DNA of 64,000 nucleotides, taken from Stenotrophomonas sp. VV52. GTDB lineage: Bacteria > Pseudomonadota > Gammaproteobacteria > Xanthomonadales > Xanthomonadaceae. Where the stretch lies: contig NZ_PKQQ01000010.1 in assembly GCF_002893095.1 (NCBI RefSeq), forward strand, positions 115,665-179,664. The letters run 5' to 3'. The notes under the pieces were generated by a model. The model ran no database searches and was not told where the DNA came from. It saw only the letters and a list, made by a program, of their open reading frames with translations. The translations under genes were made by a program, and so were the position numbers. Positions 38,846-46,664 of this stretch are shown here, piece after piece. Numbering within the stretch: the stretch's first letter is position 1; every line of letters starts with the position of its first letter.

Positions 38846-40845
38846 GCCTGCAACTCCGATTTCACCAGACCCTGCGCCTGCAGGTGACGGCGGTGCTCAG
38901 TTTCGATGCGCTCCACTTCGGCAGCCGGCACGTAGTAATCCACGTCCTTGTCGAAGGTGCGCCAGATGAAGGTGCCGATCATGCCGACCAGGCCGACGAT
39001 GGCCAGCCACCAGATGTGCCAGATCATCGCGAAGCCGAACACCAGGCTGAAGGCGCCGATCACCACACCGGTGCCGGTGTTGCGCGGCATGTGGATGTCG
39101 GTGTACTTCGCCGGGCGTTCCCACGCCTCACCACGCTGCTTGCGCTCCCAGAAGTCGTCCAGTTCGGTGACCTTGGGCAGCGAGCCGAAGTTGTAGAACG
39201 ACGGCGGCGAAGAGGTTTCCCACTCCAGCGTACGGGCGTCCCACGGGTCGCCGGTCAGGTCGGCGGTCTTCTTGCGGTCGCGGATCGACACGGCCACCTG
39301 GATGATCTGGCACAGGATGCCAGCGCCGATGATCGCGGCACCGAAGGCAGCCACGATCAGGAACGGCTGGTATTCCGGGTTCGGGTAGCTCTGCATGCGA
39401 CGGGTCATGCCCATGAAGCCGAGCACGTACAGCGGCATGAAGGCCACATAGAAGCCGATGAACCAGCACCAGAAGGCAGCCTTGCCCCAGGTTTCATTGA
39501 GGCGGAAGCCGAACATCTTCGGCCACCAGTAGGTGATGCCCGCGAACATGCCGAACACCACGCCGCCGATGATCACGTTATGGAAGTGCGCGATCAGGAA
39601 CAGGCTGTTGTGCAGCACGAAGTCGATGGCCGGAATGGCCAGCATCACGCCGGTCATGCCGCCGATGGTGAAGGTCACCATGAAGCCGATCGTCCACAGC
39701 ACCGGGGTGGTGAACTGCACGCGACCGCGGAACATGGTGAACAGCCAGTTGAAGATCTTCACACCGGTCGGGATCGAAATGATCATCGTCGTGATGCCGA
39801 AGAAGGCATTGACGTTGGCACCCGAACCCATGGTGAAGAAGTGGTGCAGCCACACGATGAAGGACAGCACGCCGATACAGGCGGTGGCGTACACCATGCC
39901 CTTGTAACCGAACAGCGCCTTGCGCGAGTAGGTCGCGATCACTTCCGAGAACACGCCGAAGGCCGGCAGCACCAGGATATAGACTTCCGGGTGACCCCAG
40001 ATCCAGATCAGGTTGATGTACAGCATGGCGTTGCCGCCACCGTCATTGGTGAAGAAGTGCGTGCCCAGGTAACGATCCAGGGTCAGCAGCACCAGGGTGA
40101 CGGTCAGCACCGGGAACGCGGCGATGATCAGCACGTTGGTGACCAGCGCGGTCCAGGTGAACACCGGCATGTGCATCAGCTTCATGCCCGGGGTACGCAT
40201 CTTCAGGATGGTGATGAAGAAGTTGATACCGCTCAGTGTCGTACCCAGGCCTGCAACCTGCAGGCCCCAGATGTAGTAGTCGACGCCGACCCCTGGGCTG
40301 TACTCCTTGCCCGACAAGGGCGGGAAGGCCAGCCAGCCGGTCTGCGCGAACTCACCGACACCCAGCGAGATCATCACCAGGCCCGCGCCCGCCACGAACA
40401 GCCAGAAGCTGAGCGAGTTGACGAACGGGAAGGCCACGTCGCGTGCGCCGATCTGCAGCGGCACCACGACGTTCATCAGGCCGGTGATCAGCGGCATCGC
40501 CACGAAGAAGATCATGATCACGCCGTGGGCGGTGAAGATCTGGTCGTAGTGGTGCGGCGGCAGGAAGCCCTCGGCGCCATTGGCGGCGATGGCCTGCTGG
40601 GCACGCATCATGATGGCGTCGGCAAAGCCGCGCAGCAGCATGACGAAGGCGACGATGAGGTACATCACGCCGATCTTCTTGTGGTCGACCGAGGTGAACC
40701 ACTCTTTCCAGAGATAGCCCCACAGCTTGAACTTGGTGATGACCGCCAGCAGGAGCAGACCACCGATGCCCGCGCCTACCAGCGTGGTCATGATGATCGG
40801 GTCGTGCGGGATGTCAGCGAATGTCAGTTTACCCAACAGATTCAT
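38842..40845 (-). CDS. cyoB: Cytochrome bo3 ubiquinol oxidase subunit I
   Basis: This is a 667-residue, 15-helix heme-copper oxidase subunit. The active-site motifs are present: [20 protein letters not shown] (Cu_B His and the Tyr cross-linked to it), [11 protein letters not shown] (paired Cu_B His) and [17 protein letters not shown] (heme His region). An early His-containing [13 protein letters not shown] binds the low-spin heme. It reduces O2 to water and pumps protons using ubiquinol electrons. Its start follows the cyoA stop by 2 bases. Confidence 0.97.
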   Translation of the reverse strand: MNLLGKLTFADIPHDPIIMTTLVGAGIGGLLLLAVITKFKLWGYLWKEWFTSVDHKKIGVMYLIVAFVMLLRGFADAIMMRAQQAIAANGAEGFLPPHHYDQIFTAHGVIMIFFVAMPLITGLMNVVVPLQIGARDVAFPFVNSLSFWLFVAGAGLVMISLGVGEFAQTGWLAFPPLSGKEYSPGVGVDYYIWGLQVAGLGTTLSGINFFITILKMRTPGMKLMHMPVFTWTALVTNVLIIAAFPVLTVTLVLLTLDRYLGTHFFTNDGGGNAMLYINLIWIWGHPEVYILVLPAFGVFSEVIATYSRKALFGYKGMVYATACIGVLSFIVWLHHFFTMGSGANVNAFFGITTMIISIPTGVKIFNWLFTMFRGRVQFTTPVLWTIGFMVTFTIGGMTGVMLAIPAIDFVLHNSLFLIAHFHNVIIGGVVFGMFAGITYWWPKMFGFRLNETWGKAAFWCWFIGFYVAFMPLYVLGFMGMTRRMQSYPNPEYQPFLIVAAFGAAIIGAGILCQIIQVAVSIRDRKKTADLTGDPWDARTLEWETSSPPSFYNFGSLPKVTELDDFWERKQRGEAWERPAKYTDIHMPRNTGTGVVIGAFSLVFGFAMIWHIWWLAIVGLVGMIGTFIWRTFDKDVDYYVPAAEVERIETEHRRHLQAQGLVKSELQA

Positions 40846-40847
40846 GC

Positions 40848-41909
40848 TTATTCTCCCGAGCCCGCGTGGCCGGCGTGACCGGCGGCGGCGTGCTCGTCTG
40901 CAGTGTGTTCGGCATGGTCGGCCGCCGAAGCGCCGGCCGGAGCCATTGCTGCGTCGTGGCCTTCATGGTCACCGGCCGGCATCTCATGGCCCTCGTGGCT
41001 TTCGCCCGCAGCGCCGTGCGACATGCCCGTGTGGTTCATGCCGTAGTGCTGGTTGTTGCCCATGTGCTTGGCGATGACCCAGTCGAACAGGCCGGCTTCG
41101 CTGCTGCCGAAATAGGTCACCGGGTGCCAGTCGTGGTTGCGGTCGGCCACCAGGGCGGCGAACGCTTCCTTGTTCAGCGTGCTGGACTCGGCGCGCACCT
41201 TGGCCAGCCACTGCTGGTACTGCTCGTTGGTCACCGAATGCGCCGTGAAGTGCATCTTGCTGAAGCCCGCGCCGCTGTAGTGCGAGGACATGCCCGGGAA
41301 CTCACCGATCTCGTTGGCGATCAGATGGAGCTTGGTCTCCATGCCGGTCATCGAGTAGATCATCGTGCCCAGCTGCGGGATGAAGAACGCATTCATCACC
41401 GAATCGGACGTGATCTTGAAGTTCAGCGGGGTATCGACCGGGAAGGTGATCTCGTTGACCGTCGCGATGTTCTCTTCCGGATAGATGAACAACCACTTCC
41501 AGTCCAGCGAAATGGCTTCGATCACGACCGGCTTGGTCTCCGACTCGAGCGGTCGGTACGGGTCGAGCGAGTGCGAGGAGCGCCAGGTCAGCACGGCCAG
41601 CACCAGCACGATCATGCAGGGGATCGACCACACCACCACTTCGATGGCGGTGGAATGCGACCACTTCGGCTCGTAACGGGCCTTGGTGTTCGAGGCACGG
41701 TACTTCCAGGCGAAGGTGAGGGTCATGATGATGACCGGCACGACCACCAGCAGCATGAGCACGGTAGCCGTGATCAGCAGCGTCTTCTGGTCATGGCCGA
41801 TCTGGCCCTTCGGGTCGAGAATGGCCGAACTGCAGCCCGTCAGGAACACGGACAACGCCAGCAGCAGGCCCGGGCGCAACCAGCGCCCAAGGGGTTTCAA
41901 CGGAATCAT
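40848..41909 (-). CDS. cyoA: Cytochrome bo3 ubiquinol oxidase subunit II, with His-rich C-terminal tail
   Basis: This is a 353-residue lipoprotein-type subunit. I use the ATG at 41909, which starts right before a signal with lipobox LTGC; an earlier in-frame ATG exists. Two helices then lead to the periplasmic cupredoxin domain. The Cu_A site is absent ([10 protein letters not shown] instead of the CxxxC copper motif), which marks a quinol rather than a cytochrome c oxidase. The last 70 residues carry about 12 His and several Met (for example [16 protein letters not shown]), a long extension compared with E. coli CyoA (315 residues). It is the first gene of the coupled cyoABCD operon. Confidence 0.95.
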   Translation of the reverse strand: MIPLKPLGRWLRPGLLLALSVFLTGCSSAILDPKGQIGHDQKTLLITATVLMLLVVVPVIIMTLTFAWKYRASNTKARYEPKWSHSTAIEVVVWSIPCMIVLVLAVLTWRSSHSLDPYRPLESETKPVVIEAISLDWKWLFIYPEENIATVNEITFPVDTPLNFKITSDSVMNAFFIPQLGTMIYSMTGMETKLHLIANEIGEFPGMSSHYSGAGFSKMHFTAHSVTNEQYQQWLAKVRAESSTLNKEAFAALVADRNHDWHPVTYFGSSEAGLFDWVIAKHMGNNQHYGMNHTGMSHGAAGESHEGHEMPAGDHEGHDAAMAPAGASAADHAEHTADEHAAAGHAGHAGSGE

Positions 41910-42030
41910 CGGTCGATCCAATTGCGTAGGGAATGCCATCTCAAGCGCGCCCCGCCAGCCAAAGGCAGGTGTACCGGTCCCAGGGGGCGGCACGGAGGAC
42001 GTACATGTCAGCCCCCTGATTTTATGCCGT

Positions 42031-42059
42031 TATGCACCATTTAAGAAGTCCATTGACAA
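42031..42059 (-). promoter_or_regulatory. Candidate cyo promoter
   Basis: On the minus strand TTGTCA (42054-42059) is followed after 17 bases by TGCATA (42031-42036), about 120 bases upstream of the cyoA start. The -10 match is weak. The 720-base region 41910-42630 holds no convincing gene; besides this it contains a SMAG repeat (42198) and the symE leader. Confidence 0.25.
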
Positions 42060-42197
42060 TGATCTGGCGCAGGAAGAGCCCGGAAATGGCTGCGACACGT
42101 TGTCGCACGGCGCGCGCAGTTGCCGAATTCGGCAAAGTCGCGTGTACATGTATAGACATCAACTGCGTCACGGGCGGAGATCACGTCGCTCCCGCGG

Positions 42198-42220
42198 GTA
42201 GAGCCGGGCTCTGCCCGGCT
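42198..42220 (+). repeat. SMAG (GTAG-palindrome) repeat
   Basis: GTAG is followed by an 8-bp stem AGCCGGGC/GCCCGGCT with a 3-base loop, between cyoA and symE. Confidence 0.8.
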
Positions 42221-42582
42221 GGAACCGCCGACGCACTCAAGACCACCCACGCGCCCATCCCGACATCCCCCTCCCCCACTGTCGCGCACGCGATCGCCTC
42301 TGTCGCCGCCCCCAATTGTGCCCACGATCACACCCCACAGCACCATTTCACGCGCTGCACGGGTCAGTCACGTCAATCAGTAGGCACAGCCTATCGAAAT
42401 CGAAAATTCAACAGAAACAATCATCTTGCCTCGATTCCGGGATGCGCCCAAGGTCGCCCCCGGAGCTCAAAACTCTGAATGCCGAAATACTGGATGTCCC
42501 ATGTCGGGAGGGCGGCTAATACAAGACCCTCCACGGGGGAATACGCCCGCCGTCTGGCATTCCGCGGTTTTGACCTCCCGAC

Positions 42583-42606
42583 GCCCTCGCCCTAACCGGC
42601 GAGGGC
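42583..42606 (+). promoter_or_regulatory. 9-bp hairpin in the symE leader
   Basis: GCCCTCGCC (42583-42591) pairs perfectly with GGCGAGGGC (42598-42606). It ends 24 bases before the symE ATG and about 10 bases before the GGAGG ribosome-binding site (42619-42623). It lacks a T run and could affect translation or form part of the antisense control known for symE. Confidence 0.55.
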
Positions 42607-42630
42607 CATTTCCTTGATGGAGGCAAACAC

Positions 42631-42975
42631 ATGACCCTCGCTCCAGACCAGTCGCCCCTGGAACCGCCCACCCCGCCGCTGCCACTCCTGCCCCGCTACC
42701 GGCCCCGCTACGCCCACAACATCCGCGCCATGCCGCAGATCGACGAGCACTGCCGCGACAAGTTCGGCCCCCTCCCCCTGATCACCCTGAGCGGCGCTTG
42801 GATGCGGACCTTCGGCTTCACCGTCGGCGCGCAGGTGCGGATAGAAGCTTTCCAGGGCAGGATCGTCATCACACCGCTGTGGAACGGCGAGCCCCTCGGC
42901 CTCGTGAATGGCGAGCCCGAAAAGCCCGTCGTCCGCTACACCGGCGTGGAAGATCGGGAGGCCAAAGCTGCCTAA
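42631..42975 (+). CDS. symE: SymE-type toxin (type I addiction module)
   Basis: This is a 114-residue protein. The core PLPLITLSGAWMRTFGFTVG then AQVRIEAFQGRIVITPL matches the SymE fold, an AbrB-like domain in which the ITLSGxW and GxxVxVxxxxGxIVI segments are conserved. The N-terminus is a Pro/Arg-rich leader. In E. coli, SymE is an SOS-induced protein toxic to the cell and held down by an antisense RNA (SymR) across its ribosome-binding site; I cannot see an antisense promoter with certainty. A clear GGAGG lies 7-8 bases before the ATG. No LexA box was recognised upstream. Confidence 0.75.
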   Translation: MTLAPDQSPLEPPTPPLPLLPRYRPRYAHNIRAMPQIDEHCRDKFGPLPLITLSGAWMRTFGFTVGAQVRIEAFQGRIVITPLWNGEPLGLVNGEPEKPVVRYTGVEDREAKAA

Positions 42976-43063
42976 GCGGTCCTCACCCAAGTCGTCCACT
43001 CAATGCGCACTTCACGGATAACCTATGTATGATTCCTGCGTAATGATTACATGGGAGCCGAAA

Positions 43064-43537
43064 ATGGCGCAGACAGTACAACTTGCCACCGCCCGTGAGC
43101 TCGCCGCCGCTGGCAGTGTTCGTGACACCGTTCTGGTTGGCCAGCCCGGGGGCTATTCGGTCATGTTCAAGGTTGGTGCGGCCGAGCGCGCCTTGGCCAC
43201 AAAGGCTGGCGTCACGCGCCTGTTCGCTGGGCTGGATGCCGCTGTGCGGGTGCTGCGTAGCGAGCTGGGAATCAGCCACTACCAAGTGGATGCCAGTGGC
43301 TATTCGGATGATCCGGAGAAGCGCCGCCGCCGACCCGATCGCACCGCCGCCCTCAAGCGGGCCCGCGAAGATGCGGCATACACCGAATTTCTGCGCCAAG
43401 GCGTCCAGGAAGCACGTGCCGATCCACGTCCGGCCCTGTCGAGCGAAGAAGCTGCGCGGCACATGGACCAGGTTAAAGCCGGCCTGCAGGCACGGCTGGA
43501 CGCCGCCTTGGCGGGCAATAAGGACAAGACTGAGTGA
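43064..43537 (+). CDS. Antitoxin-like protein of a type II toxin-antitoxin pair
   Basis: This is a 157-residue protein. The ATG at 43064 is chosen over upstream codons at 43025 and 43043 because GGAG lies 7 bases before it. The first 70 residues form a small mixed domain (MAQTVQLATARELAAAGSV then VAERA-like helices and SELGISHYQVD), and the rest is a charged, flexible Arg/Ala-rich tail (YSDDPEKRRRRPDRTAAL), as in many antitoxins that fold on binding the toxin. Its stop overlaps the toxin start by 4 bases (GTGA). A partly symmetric ATGTATGATT...AATGATTACAT just upstream could be an autoregulation site. Family not firmly identified. Confidence 0.6.
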   Translation: MAQTVQLATARELAAAGSVRDTVLVGQPGGYSVMFKVGAAERALATKAGVTRLFAGLDAAVRVLRSELGISHYQVDASGYSDDPEKRRRRPDRTAALKRAREDAAYTEFLRQGVQEARADPRPALSSEEAARHMDQVKAGLQARLDAALAGNKDKTE

Positions 43538-43839
43538 CGGTAATCTGGAAGCCGACTGCGCTGGAGGATCGCGAGCAAGTGTTGGAAAAGGCACTGCTTT
43601 TGGCGATAGCCAGAACGGACCCGCACATCCTGGCGGCGGCAGTATCTCGCGATGAAGGCATTGAGCGCGAGGGCGACGGGCTGGATGGGCTGGCCACGTT
43701 CGAGCGCGGGCCAGAGCCCGGTTCCTACGTCTACACCACCCGGGATGGCAAATTCGTCCTTTTGTATTCGCGAGACGGTCACTTCGTGGAAATTGAGCGC
43801 GTCTATCCAACGCGTTCCAACTGGAAATCGACGGTCTAA
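43534..43839 (+). CDS. RelE/ParE-like toxin
   Basis: This is a 101-residue protein starting at GTG (43534), coupled to the preceding gene. The beginning VIWKPTALEDREQVLEKALL matches the first strand and helix of RelE/ParE toxins (VxWxPxAxxDxxxI). The last part, DGKFVLLYSRDGHFVEIERV with a final TRSNWKS, matches the beta-sheet core with the Arg/Tyr region. The middle (residues about 30-65) contains an insert with GIEREGDGLDGLATFERG. RelE-type toxins cut mRNA on the ribosome and ParE-type inhibit gyrase; which applies is unknown. Confidence 0.65.
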   Translation: MTVIWKPTALEDREQVLEKALLLAIARTDPHILAAAVSRDEGIEREGDGLDGLATFERGPEPGSYVYTTRDGKFVLLYSRDGHFVEIERVYPTRSNWKSTV

Positions 43840-43860
43840 AAGCGTGAAGTTCAATGCTGC

Positions 43861-44865
43861 CTAAGCAGCCGCCACTCTGTTCCTGCACTCCACCCCGTTG
43901 GCGAAGTCGGACAGATTGCCCAAGGTGATGCTGCAGATCTCCTGCAGCGCCTCGACCGTGAAGAACCCCTGGTGACCGGTCACCAGCACGTTCGGGAACG
44001 TCATCAGGCGCTGGAACAAGTCATCGTCGATGATCTCCCCAGAGAGGTCCTGGAAGAACAGTGCGCTTTCCTGCTCATACACATCAATGGCCAGGTGGCC
44101 GAGGTGGCGCGACTTCAATGCGCGCACCACCGCATCGGTATTCACCAGTCCACCGCGCGAGGTATTTACCAACATCGCGCCGGGCTTCATCCGCCCCAGC
44201 GACTCCTCATTGATGAGGTGATGCGTGTCCGGCGTGAGCGGGCAATGCAGCGACACGATGTCCGAACGGGTCAGAAGCTCGTCCAGCGCCACCGCCTCCC
44301 CAATTTCTGCAAACGCAGGCGATCGGTATGGATCAAACCCCAGCACAGTGCAGCCCATGCCCTTCATGATGCGCGCGGTGGCCAGACCGATTTTGCCGGT
44401 ACCCACGATGCCCACGGTCCTGCCATGCAGGGTGCGCCCAAGCAGCCCGTCCAGCATGAAGTTGCCTTCGCGCACCCGGTTGTAGGCCCGATGGGTATGC
44501 CGGTTGAGCGTCATGATCAGCGCCAGTGCATGCTCCGCCACCGCCTCAGGCGAGTACGCCGGCACGCGCGCGACGAACAGGCCCAGCTGCTCAGCTGCTG
44601 CGATGTCTACGTTGTTGAAGCCCGCACAGCGCAGCAGTACCGCACGCACGCCCAAAGCATGCAGGGCGCGTAGCACCGGCGCGTCCAGGCGGTCGTTGAC
44701 GAATACACACACCGCCTGGCAATCCTGTGCCAGCGTCGCGGTCGCCAGGTCCAGGCCCACATCGAAGTATTCAAACGTGAAGGCATCTGCCGTACCACCC
44801 TGCTGGTTGGCGGCCTCCAGAAAATGACGGTCGTAGGGGCGAGCACTGAAAACTGCAGTCTTCAT
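43861..44865 (-). CDS. ldhA: Fermentative D-lactate dehydrogenase (2-hydroxyacid dehydrogenase)
   Basis: This is a 334-residue NAD-dependent enzyme that starts MKTAVFSARPYDRHFL. The Rossmann motif is GIVGTGKIGLATARIMKG; the substrate and catalytic residues are in VLLRCAGFNNVDIAAA, LVNTSRGGLVNTDA (Arg) and TGHQGFFTVEALQEI (His), with Glu in YEQESALFF. It matches the LdhA/DdhA type that reduces pyruvate to D-lactate. AGGA sits upstream of the ATG at 44865. It converges with the toxin-antitoxin pair, 21 bases apart. Confidence 0.92.
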   Translation of the reverse strand: MKTAVFSARPYDRHFLEAANQQGGTADAFTFEYFDVGLDLATATLAQDCQAVCVFVNDRLDAPVLRALHALGVRAVLLRCAGFNNVDIAAAEQLGLFVARVPAYSPEAVAEHALALIMTLNRHTHRAYNRVREGNFMLDGLLGRTLHGRTVGIVGTGKIGLATARIMKGMGCTVLGFDPYRSPAFAEIGEAVALDELLTRSDIVSLHCPLTPDTHHLINEESLGRMKPGAMLVNTSRGGLVNTDAVVRALKSRHLGHLAIDVYEQESALFFQDLSGEIIDDDLFQRLMTFPNVLVTGHQGFFTVEALQEICSITLGNLSDFANGVECRNRVAAA

Positions 44866-45020
44866 GGCGAGTCCTGGCGGAGGCATGCCAAGACGTTAAC
44901 CCATTCAGGCCGCCTCCGGAAAAGCCGCATGCCCAACATCAACCGGCTTACCCATGAAGGCATGCGCTGTAACGACGGGGCTGGTCCACTTCGACGACGA
45001 CGGCAACCTCGTCGCGCTGC

Positions 45021-45206
45021 GCGCGTTACATCCAACACCTGCTACGACTGATTCATCGACCACATGCTGCAGATCACCTGGGCATGGGGGTGGTGCAGTC
45101 CTTCCTGGACTCTTTCAAGGAGTTCCAGCCGCGCCAGAAGGCGGCGTCCTTTATCCTGGACCACGCGTTGCAGAAAATCGCCGACGCCACCTCAGGGGGG
45201 CGTTGA
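45021..45206 (+). pseudogene. Possible gene remnant, or short unidentified coding segment
   Basis: The frame ending in a stop at 45204-45206 reads sensibly: helical and amphipathic, including RYIQHLLRLIHRP, VVQSFLDSFKEFQPRQ and ASFILDHALQKIADA. An ATG at 45084 would give only 40 residues. A second frame just before it reads VHFDDDGNLVALRAL, which suggests a frameshifted, decayed gene. No family was recognised. The rest of the 395-base gap between ldhA and 45261 shows nothing else. Confidence 0.35.
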
Positions 45207-45260
45207 ACCCGGCTGCTGACGGCCCCATGATCGGAGACAGACCCCACGCGAGTAAGCTCC

Positions 45261-45617
45261 GTGCCCCTGCCCTCCTTTCTGCGCAGCATTACCGCCAGCA
45301 CGACCGGTCGCCGGGTGCTGGCGGTTTCCACCGTGGTTCTGGTACTGCTGCTGGCTTGCAATCCCGAGCTGGCGCCGCTGGCTGCGCTCGTGGATATGGT
45401 GGGGCTGGATGTTTTGGCCCTGCTGCTGGGCAGCCAACTGCTGGCCACCCTGCCCTGGGTTGCGGACCACTCCCAGCGAGCGCTTGATCCGGCGCGCCGT
45501 GCAATGGCCGGCCTGACGGCAGGTGCAATGGGCGGTTATCTGCGCCAGCTTCTGTTCGGGCTGGCGCAGAGAACGGTGACGATCAACTGGCGGTTCGGTG
45601 GACGCGTCAAAAGTTGA
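45261..45617 (+). CDS. Small membrane protein, unknown
   Basis: This is a 118-residue protein from a GTG at 45261. Two or three hydrophobic segments are visible (VLAVSTVVLVLLLACNPELA, LDVLALLLGSQLLATLPW and a Gly/Ala-rich GLTAGAMGGYLRQLLFGL). The C-terminal part is basic. It has no recognised domain. No good ribosome-binding site lies before the start. Confidence 0.5.
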   Translation: MPLPSFLRSITASTTGRRVLAVSTVVLVLLLACNPELAPLAALVDMVGLDVLALLLGSQLLATLPWVADHSQRALDPARRAMAGLTAGAMGGYLRQLLFGLAQRTVTINWRFGGRVKS

Positions 45618-45632
45618 CGCCCTCCTCCTCCA

Positions 45633-45749
45633 TCACTTGCCTGCGCGGCGGCGGAAATTCAGGAAGAGAACAACTGCAACGACGGCTGCAACCGGCAGCG
45701 CCAGCATGACGAGCACGATCAGCCAATGCCAGATTGAGAAGCTTCCCAT
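45633..45749 (-). CDS. 38-residue membrane microprotein with a TatA-like N-terminus
   Basis: This very short gene encodes a protein that begins MGSFSIWHWLIVLVMLAL, followed by more hydrophobic residues and a basic end FLNFRRRAGK. GSFSIWHWLIVLV is almost the same as the N-terminal helix of TatA, but the amphipathic helix and tail of TatA are missing. AAAGGAA lies about 10 bases upstream of the ATG. It converges on the membrane protein at 45261 (15 bases between stops). It could be a Tat-associated peptide, a decayed tatA paralogue or an unrelated membrane peptide. Confidence 0.5.
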   Translation of the reverse strand: MGSFSIWHWLIVLVMLALPVAAVVAVVLFLNFRRRAGK

Positions 45750-45933
45750 GTGTGGTTCAGTTCCTTTGAAGTAGATCCCAACCTTACAGACCCTTTGACC
45801 GCTTGGGAACGGTCCGGCCTGGAACCAACACTCCGGCCACGCGGTCTCGAGCCGTGATCGCGGAGACCAGCGCTATTCGAGGTGGTGTCGCTTCGTCTCA
45901 ACCAGTGACACCGACCGCCATTAGCCTGTGCTG

Positions 45934-46113
45934 ATGACGACAACCCACCACGACGCCACTACTCACGGGCGCGCAGAGCGCGCCGGCATGTTCAATCACA
46001 TGTGCTTCGGACCTGACCGCCGATCTCCTGAGGAACAGCAGGAGGCGCAGCGAAAGGAGCGCGCGCGACGGACCGGCAGAGGCCGAAAAGATTGGTGGAA
46101 ACAGCAGCCCTGA
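45934..46113 (+). CDS. Small basic protein, unknown
   Basis: This is a 59-residue frame rich in His, Arg and Glu, including EEQQEAQRKERARRTGRGR and a C-terminal DWWKQQ. No family was recognised and no clear ribosome-binding site was seen. It ends 2 bases before the convergent gene's stop at 46116. Between 45750 and 45933 nothing else was found. Confidence 0.3.
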   Translation: MTTTHHDATTHGRAERAGMFNHMCFGPDRRSPEEQQEAQRKERARRTGRGRKDWWKQQP

Positions 46114-46115
46114 GG

Positions 46116-46373
46116 CTACGGAAGATGCCTGGCCACCAACGCCTTGAGCGCCGGGTCTCGCACCTCGAACACCTCGAACAGACCAAATGCCTGCATCGCT
46201 GGCAGAACTGACACCATGTCCGCTTCTGCCGTGGCTCTGGCATCTGCGCTGGCGGCAGGGTCGCGCCACACCTGCGCCGAGGCGAGGAAAGCACCCACGG
46301 TGCCTTTGCGGATCACTACGCCGCCGCGTTCGGTTTCGTTCGTGTTGTCGGGCAGGAGTTCTTCGGGACGCAT
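46116..46373 (-). CDS. Conserved hypothetical small protein (DUF7709-like)
   Basis: This is an 85-residue soluble protein starting MRPEELLPDNTNETERGG. The segment GGVVIRKGTVGAFLASAQVW then MQAFGLFEVFEVRDPALKAL looks like a conserved small domain of uncharacterised proteins. The ATG at 46373 is preferred; the frame is open upstream but low-complexity. Its function is unknown. Confidence 0.6.
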   Translation of the reverse strand: MRPEELLPDNTNETERGGVVIRKGTVGAFLASAQVWRDPAASADARATAEADMVSVLPAMQAFGLFEVFEVRDPALKALVARHLP

Positions 46374-46487
46374 GGGGGAAACCTGGAAGACGTCTGGACG
46401 GGGGCCCATGATGCACCAGGCGCGGCACTTGAAGGGCGGTGCCCGCGGCAGCCGAGACGAATGGCGGCCACGCCGCACAAGCAATAG

Positions 46488-46512
46488 GCCCCGACCAAGG
46501 CCGGGGCTTTTT
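46488..46512 (+). terminator. Intrinsic terminator near the tRNA fragment
   Basis: GCCCCG (46488-46493) pairs with CGGGGC (46502-46507), followed by five T. The region 46374-46664 holds otherwise only this, the tRNA fragment and the integrase promoter. Confidence 0.6.
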
Positions 46513-46520
46513 GCTGCAAC

Positions 46521-46570
46521 TGATGCCGGCAACAGGAATCGAACCTGCGACCTACGCATTACGAATGCGA
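46521..46570 (-). tRNA. 3' fragment of tRNA-Thr(CGU): attachment site at the ICE left end
   Basis: Read on the minus strand, the segment has the anticodon loop TTCGTAA (anticodon CGU), the 3' half of the anticodon stem, a variable loop, a T arm (GCAGGTTCGATTCCTGT) and an acceptor strand TGCCGGC ending in A-TCA. The D arm and 5' acceptor strand are missing: the bases before the anticodon stem do not match a tRNA. This is what an integrated element leaves when it enters a tRNA gene and restores the 3' half at its other end. The intact gene is expected at the far right end of the element. Confidence 0.8.
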
Positions 46571-46584
46571 ACGATTCTCATCCT

Positions 46585-46606
46585 AGTCATTTAAGAAACA
46601 ATGACT
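46585..46606. repeat. Inverted repeat in the integrase promoter region
   Basis: AGTCATT (46585-46591) and AATGACT (46600-46606) are perfect complements with an 8-base spacer, between the tRNA fragment and the integrase start. This is a possible arm-type integrase or excisionase site, or operator. Confidence 0.4.
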
Positions 46607-46664
46607 TATTGCACTCCAGGGAAAACCTTGGGAAAATCCATTCTTCTAATCAAGGACTGAACGA

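Noticed and set aside
38884..40878. 664-residue plus-strand frame opposite cyoB
   Set aside because: Shadow; highly His/Asp/Glu-rich because of reverse-strand codon use.
40848..41909. CyoA as a cytochrome c oxidase subunit II
   Set aside because: The Cu_A ligand motif is replaced by [10 protein letters not shown] and there is a lipobox, so it is a quinol oxidase subunit.
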